Shown piece by piece: positions 60,999 through 64,000 of a stretch of DNA of 64,000 nucleotides. Numbering within the stretch: position 1 is the first letter of the stretch; each line of letters begins with the position of its first letter. The notes under the pieces are model-generated. The model saw nothing but the letters and a program-made list of their open reading frames with translations, was not told where the DNA came from and did no database searches. The stretch lies in the NCBI RefSeq assembly GCF_008704425.1, contig NZ_CP023696.1, positions 4,194,501-4,258,500 on the forward strand, written 5' to 3'. Origin of the DNA: Streptomyces fradiae ATCC 10745 = DSM 40063. GTDB lineage: Bacteria; Actinomycetota; Actinomycetes; Streptomycetales; Streptomycetaceae. The position numbers were made by a program, and so were the translations under genes.

Positions 60999-61912
60999 CG
61001 GGACAGCTCCTTGGCGAGTGCGAGAAGGTTCTCGTAGGTGTGGTGGACCTCGGTCCAGGTCTCGTCGTCCAGCGTGTGGCCGCTGGGGCCGCGGACGAGG
61101 GTGTTCCTGGCGAGCCCGCGCTCCTTGAGGAAGCGCTTGGCGATCGACAGGTAGTAGTCGGTGCTGTTCATCATGTGACACATGAGGTAGGAGAGCGGAT
61201 GCCCGATCCGCTCGGCCTCCTCGCGCCTGCCCTCCTCGAGCAGGCGCCACAGCACGACGACGATCTCGGCGATCTCGGTGGCGGGGATGGTGCCCACCAG
61301 ACCGCGCCGGTGGCAGTCGAGCAGCATCATGCCGCCGTCGCCCTCGAAGATCCGGGCCCGCCCCCCGGTGGCGTCCCTCAGCTGGCTGACCCGCGGCGGG
61401 GTCGGCTGGGCCTCGGGCTTGTACAGCACGCGCTCCTCGCCGTACTCCTCCAGCAGCCGCGCCTGCGCGGCGATGCTGAGGGGCTGCTTGGCCAGGCTCT
61501 TCGCGTGGTGCACGATCACCGGGATGTCGACCGACTCGATGACGCGGCGGTAGTAGCCGACCATCGCGTCGTCGTCGAGCGCGACCGTGGCCGGGTGCAT
61601 GACGAGCAGCGCGTCGACGCCGGCCTCCTGCGCGTGGCGGGAGTACTCCACGGCCGCCTCGGCGGTCTCCGCGCCGGTGCTCATCACGGACACGCCGCGG
61701 CCGGCCGCCGCCTTCGCGCACAGCTCGGCGACGCGCAGCCGCTCGGCGTGGGTGAGCCGCAGCACCTCCGAGACCTGGCCGACGACGAAGCCGTCGCACC
61801 CGACGTCGAACATGTGCTCCGTCTGGACGAAGAAGGCGTCCTCGTCGAGGGCCCCCCGCTCGTCGTACGGCATGAGGATGACCGGGAGGACCCCCCGGAT
61901 GGGCTGGGTCAT
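60995..61912 (-). CDS. dihydrodipicolinate synthase/NAL-family lyase
   Basis: A 305-residue class-I aldolase of the DapA/N-acetylneuraminate lyase family. GVLPVILMPYDERGALDEDA is the family start. The Schiff-base lysine is probably Lys165 in RVLYKPEAQPTPP. The normal GTTGE loop reads GQVSEVLRL (45-53), and the YNxP motif with the proton-shuttle Tyr reads VHHAKSLAKQP (134-144), so two usual active-site features are missing. This rules out a DapA function and suggests a different 2-oxo acid or aldehyde substrate. Ends GHTLDDETWTEVHHTYENLL. ATG at 61912, overlapping the oxidase gene by four bases. Confidence 0.87.
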   Translation of the reverse strand: MTQPIRGVLPVILMPYDERGALDEDAFFVQTEHMFDVGCDGFVVGQVSEVLRLTHAERLRVAELCAKAAAGRGVSVMSTGAETAEAAVEYSRHAQEAGVDALLVMHPATVALDDDAMVGYYRRVIESVDIPVIVHHAKSLAKQPLSIAAQARLLEEYGEERVLYKPEAQPTPPRVSQLRDATGGRARIFEGDGGMMLLDCHRRGLVGTIPATEIAEIVVVLWRLLEEGRREEAERIGHPLSYLMCHMMNSTDYYLSIAKRFLKERGLARNTLVRGPSGHTLDDETWTEVHHTYENLLALAKELSR

Positions 61913-63030
61913 GACACGCTCCTGTGCTGGGCGTCGGTGGACGTTTCGGGGCGGGGGACATCGGTGCCGGTGATCCGGCGGGCCACTTCGGCCCCGGTCC
62001 ACGGGGCCATCTTGAAACCGCCGCCGTTGAAGCCGGTGGCGAGCAGCACACCGGGGGCGCCGGGCAGCGGGCGCACCCAGTTCCCCTGGCCGGGGGCGTG
62101 GCACTCGGCCGCGCGCAGCCCGCCGCCGCCGCTGCCGCCGTCGAGCCACCGCCATCTGCGCCCGCCGGCCCGCTCGATGAGGCGGGAGTGGGCGGGGTCG
62201 ACGCGCTGCGGTTCCGCCGTGCAGCGCCGGCCGGTGGGGTGCCCGACGTAGACACCGCCGGAGTCCGGGTCCGGCCTGCCGTTGATCTCGTGGACGTCGT
62301 CCATGAAGGCCGGCTGTCCGGCCGGCGGGGTGGCGGGGTGCCGCAGGTCCACCTGGATCGCCTGGTTCCACAGGTCGTGGGGCAGGCCCCAGGAGGTCAG
62401 CAGCTCGGGCGTCCACGCGCCGGTGGCCAGGACGACCGTCCCCGCGAGGAGGGTGCCCGCGTCGGTGCGTACGCCGCGGACGGCGCCGCCCCGGCGGAGC
62501 GGCTCGTGGACGCGGACCCCCTCGACGAGCCGGCCGCCCTTGCGCCGGCCGGCGCGCAGCCAGGCCCGGGTGACCTCGTCGGCCTCCAGGTAACCGGACT
62601 CGGGCTCCCACACGGCCCCGGCGGACCCGTCGTGGAGAAGCGTCCCGAAGCGGCGCGTCACCTCGTCCGGTTCGAGCCACCGGGCCGGTGCGCCGGCGGC
62701 GGCGATCCGCGCCGCCTCGGCGCGGGCGGCCGGCGCCCGGCCGGCGCTCGGCCAGTAGAGGAAGCCGCAGGTGTGGAAGCGCACGTCGAAGCCGGTGTGC
62801 CGGGCGAAGGCGTGGAAGTACCGCCAGCCGTACAGCGCCCGGTCGGTGAGCTCGGGGGTGTCGTGGTAGCAGCGCACCACGCCGCCGCACCACGCGGTGG
62901 TGCCGCTGCCGCCGCGCCGCTCGTCGACGAGCGTCACCGCCACGCCCCGGGCGGCCAGTTCGTGGAAGACGGCGGCGCCGACGACCCCGGCGCCGACCAC
63001 GACCACGTCGGTGGAGGGCAGGTCACTCAT
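61909..63030 (-). CDS. FAD-dependent amine/amino acid oxidase (DAO family)
   Basis: A 373-residue DAO-type flavoprotein, as glycine or sarcosine oxidases. VVVVGAGVVGAAVFHELAAR (about 8-27) is the FAD motif; ERRGGSGTTAWCGGVVRCYH follows where FAD is bound; RWLEPDEVTRRFG, EPESGYLEADEVTRAWLRAG, VVLATGAWTPELL and GVLLATGFNGGGFKMAPWTG are the other family blocks. It probably oxidises a secondary or primary amine, possibly a hydrazine formed after the N-hydroxylation step. ATG at 63030 lies eight bases inside the N-hydroxylase gene and its stop overlaps the lyase gene by four bases. Confidence 0.87.
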   Translation of the reverse strand: MSDLPSTDVVVVGAGVVGAAVFHELAARGVAVTLVDERRGGSGTTAWCGGVVRCYHDTPELTDRALYGWRYFHAFARHTGFDVRFHTCGFLYWPSAGRAPAARAEAARIAAAGAPARWLEPDEVTRRFGTLLHDGSAGAVWEPESGYLEADEVTRAWLRAGRRKGGRLVEGVRVHEPLRRGGAVRGVRTDAGTLLAGTVVLATGAWTPELLTSWGLPHDLWNQAIQVDLRHPATPPAGQPAFMDDVHEINGRPDPDSGGVYVGHPTGRRCTAEPQRVDPAHSRLIERAGGRRWRWLDGGSGGGGLRAAECHAPGQGNWVRPLPGAPGVLLATGFNGGGFKMAPWTGAEVARRITGTDVPRPETSTDAQHRSVS

Positions 63031-64000
63031 GGGCACCGCTGAGGGCCGCCGGGCGGTCGTCGGCCGTGGTGCCCGCCGGGCTGTGGTCCGCGGTGGTGCC
63101 CGCCGGGCGGTCGTCGGCGGTGGTGCCCGCCGGGCGGTCGTCGGCGGGGGCGCCGTCGCGCAGGATCGAGTCGAGGATCTCACCGGCCCGCACGGCCACC
63201 ATCGACAGCAGCGACGAGGTGATGCCGTGGGTGTGCTCGGTGCCGCCCTGGGTGTAGACGCCGGCCAGGACGGACGGGTCGGTCTGCACGCGGTAGTCCC
63301 GCCGCACCTTCAGGCGCCCCTCCTCGTCGCGGAGGAGACCGCAGCCGCCACCGAACAGCTCGGTGATGTCGTGCGGGGCGTAGCCGGTCGCGAAGACCAC
63401 GGCGTCGGCGTCGAGTTCGCGCTGCTCGCCGGTGGCCAGGTCCGTCATGGAGACCGTGACGGCGTCGGCAGTCTCGCGCACCGCGGTGACCCGGGAGACG
63501 TTGAGGATCCGCAGCCGCTGCTCGCCGCGCACCTTCTCCGCGTACTCCCTGCGGTACAGCTCCTCGATGAGGTCCAGGTCCACCACCGAGTAGTTGGTGT
63601 TGCGGTGGTAGTCCATCAGCCGCGCCTTGACCCGGTCGTCGGCGGCGTAGTAGACGTCCACGGCCTCCGGGTCGAAGATCCGGTTGGCGTAGGGGCTGTC
63701 GTCGGCGGGGCTGTAGCCGAAGCGCGAGAGGACCGCGCAGACCTCGGCGGACGGGTACGTGCGGTGCAGGTACTCGGCGCACTCCGCCGCGCTCTGCCCG
63801 GCGCCGACCACCACGAACCGCGCGGGCGCGGCGCCCTCCTTGAACTCCGCCGTGTGGTGCAGGAGTTCACCGCTGTGCCAGACCCGATCCGAGGCGGCCA
63901 CGCCCTCGGGCAGCCGGGGCTGGAGGCCGCAGGCGACGACGACGTTCCGCGCCCGGTGGACGACCTCCCGGCCGTCGCCGCCCCGGACGGCCACCTCGAA
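63023..64000 (-). CDS. L-lysine/L-ornithine N-monooxygenase (5' end outside the window)
   Basis: The C-terminal ~325 residues of a SidA/PvdA/IucD-type flavin N-hydroxylase, cut by the right edge. FVVVGAGQSAAECAEYLHRT is the NADPH-binding motif; VLSRFGYSPADDSPYANRIF, then DYHRNTNYSVVDLDLIEELY (the substrate region of Orn hydroxylases), VVFATGYAPHDI (the ATG-Y motif) and HTHGITSSLLSMVAVRAGEI follow as in that family. It would N-hydroxylate the side-chain amine of Orn or Lys with NADPH and O2. The last ~45 residues are a DDRPAGTTA repeat not found in the family. First visible gene of the minus-strand operon. Confidence 0.9.
   Translation of the reverse strand, partial: FEVAVRGGDGREVVHRARNVVVACGLQPRLPEGVAASDRVWHSGELLHHTAEFKEGAAPARFVVVGAGQSAAECAEYLHRTYPSAEVCAVLSRFGYSPADDSPYANRIFDPEAVDVYYAADDRVKARLMDYHRNTNYSVVDLDLIEELYRREYAEKVRGEQRLRILNVSRVTAVRETADAVTVSMTDLATGEQRELDADAVVFATGYAPHDITELFGGGCGLLRDEEGRLKVRRDYRVQTDPSVLAGVYTQGGTEHTHGITSSLLSMVAVRAGEILDSILRDGAPADDRPAGTTADDRPAGTTADHSPAGTTADDRPAALSGAHE
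63048..63146 (-). repeat. 27-base in-frame tandem repeat in the N-hydroxylase tail
   Basis: Units at 63066-63092, 63093-63119 and 63120-63146 plus a partial unit at 63048-63065, of the type gtggtgcccgccgggcggtc..., coding the nine-residue unit DDRPAGTTA (one unit reads DHSPAGTTA). In frame, so the tail was probably lengthened by slippage or unequal exchange. Confidence 0.9.

Overview
The window is very GC-rich (GC or CG at almost every third codon position, GTG starts, Pro/Ala-rich tails) and its gene content and order are those of a Streptomyces or close actinomycete chromosome: purN-purH, folD, mdh, the betaine operon, glyA-trpS, a D-Ala-D-Ala carboxypeptidase and sdhCDAB. The naming of the organism is an inference from this layout and from protein families; no database was searched.

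Layout. 1-6.9 kb: tail of a DUF6350-type protein, small hypothetical/DUF4291/metallo-hydrolase genes, then purN-purH (last steps of IMP synthesis) closed by a 46-base perfect palindrome. 7-9 kb: an Scr1-type HTH regulator with three DUF397 modules (one free, two fused) facing two small genes. 9-14.5 kb: folD, DUF3017, an HTH-transmembrane-DUF2690 protein and mdh. 14.9-23 kb: a choline/glycine-betaine cassette (betB, GMC dehydrogenase, ATPase, double-length permease, lipoprotein) in one direction with 4-base overlaps. 23-31.6 kb: an ICL/PEPM-like enzyme, a carboxymuconolactone-decarboxylase-type protein divergent from a MocR regulator, a YgiB/YgiC-like pair, rocD divergent from glyA, and trpS with a perfect DnaA-box 9-mer in front. 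31.7-39 kb: 2'-5' RNA ligase-like, YihY, DacC, metallophosphoesterase, an anchored peptide-binding protein, a TetR regulator and a ferredoxin. 39.6-46.6 kb: sdhCDAB, an OHCU decarboxylase-like gene and a GH20 lipoprotein. 46.6-50.4 kb: a PH-like membrane protein, an FMN-binding protein and a DDAH-like hydrolase.

The most interesting part is 50.5 kb to the right edge (>64 kb): at least thirteen minus-strand genes, many overlapping by 4-8 bases, reading from an Orn/Lys-type N-hydroxylase (cut by the edge) through an FAD amine oxidase, a DapA/NAL-family lyase with altered active site, a RhaM-like protein, a DRE-TIM aldolase, a HAD phosphatase, two short-chain dehydrogenases, an apparently dead ATP-grasp homologue, three ATP-grasp ligases and an MFS exporter. 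This has the shape of an NRPS-independent biosynthetic cluster for a small amide/peptide containing an N-oxidised (possibly N-N bonded) building block and a carbon skeleton made by two aldolases; I do not recognise a known product. Several proteins of the cluster carry tandem-repeat C-terminal tails (DDRPAGTTA, PEGAAPGGTA, His-Pro-His-Asp), a feature seen elsewhere in the window too.

No rRNA, tRNA, insertion sequence, integrase or CRISPR array was recognised. Long open frames antisense to real genes are composition artefacts and were left out.
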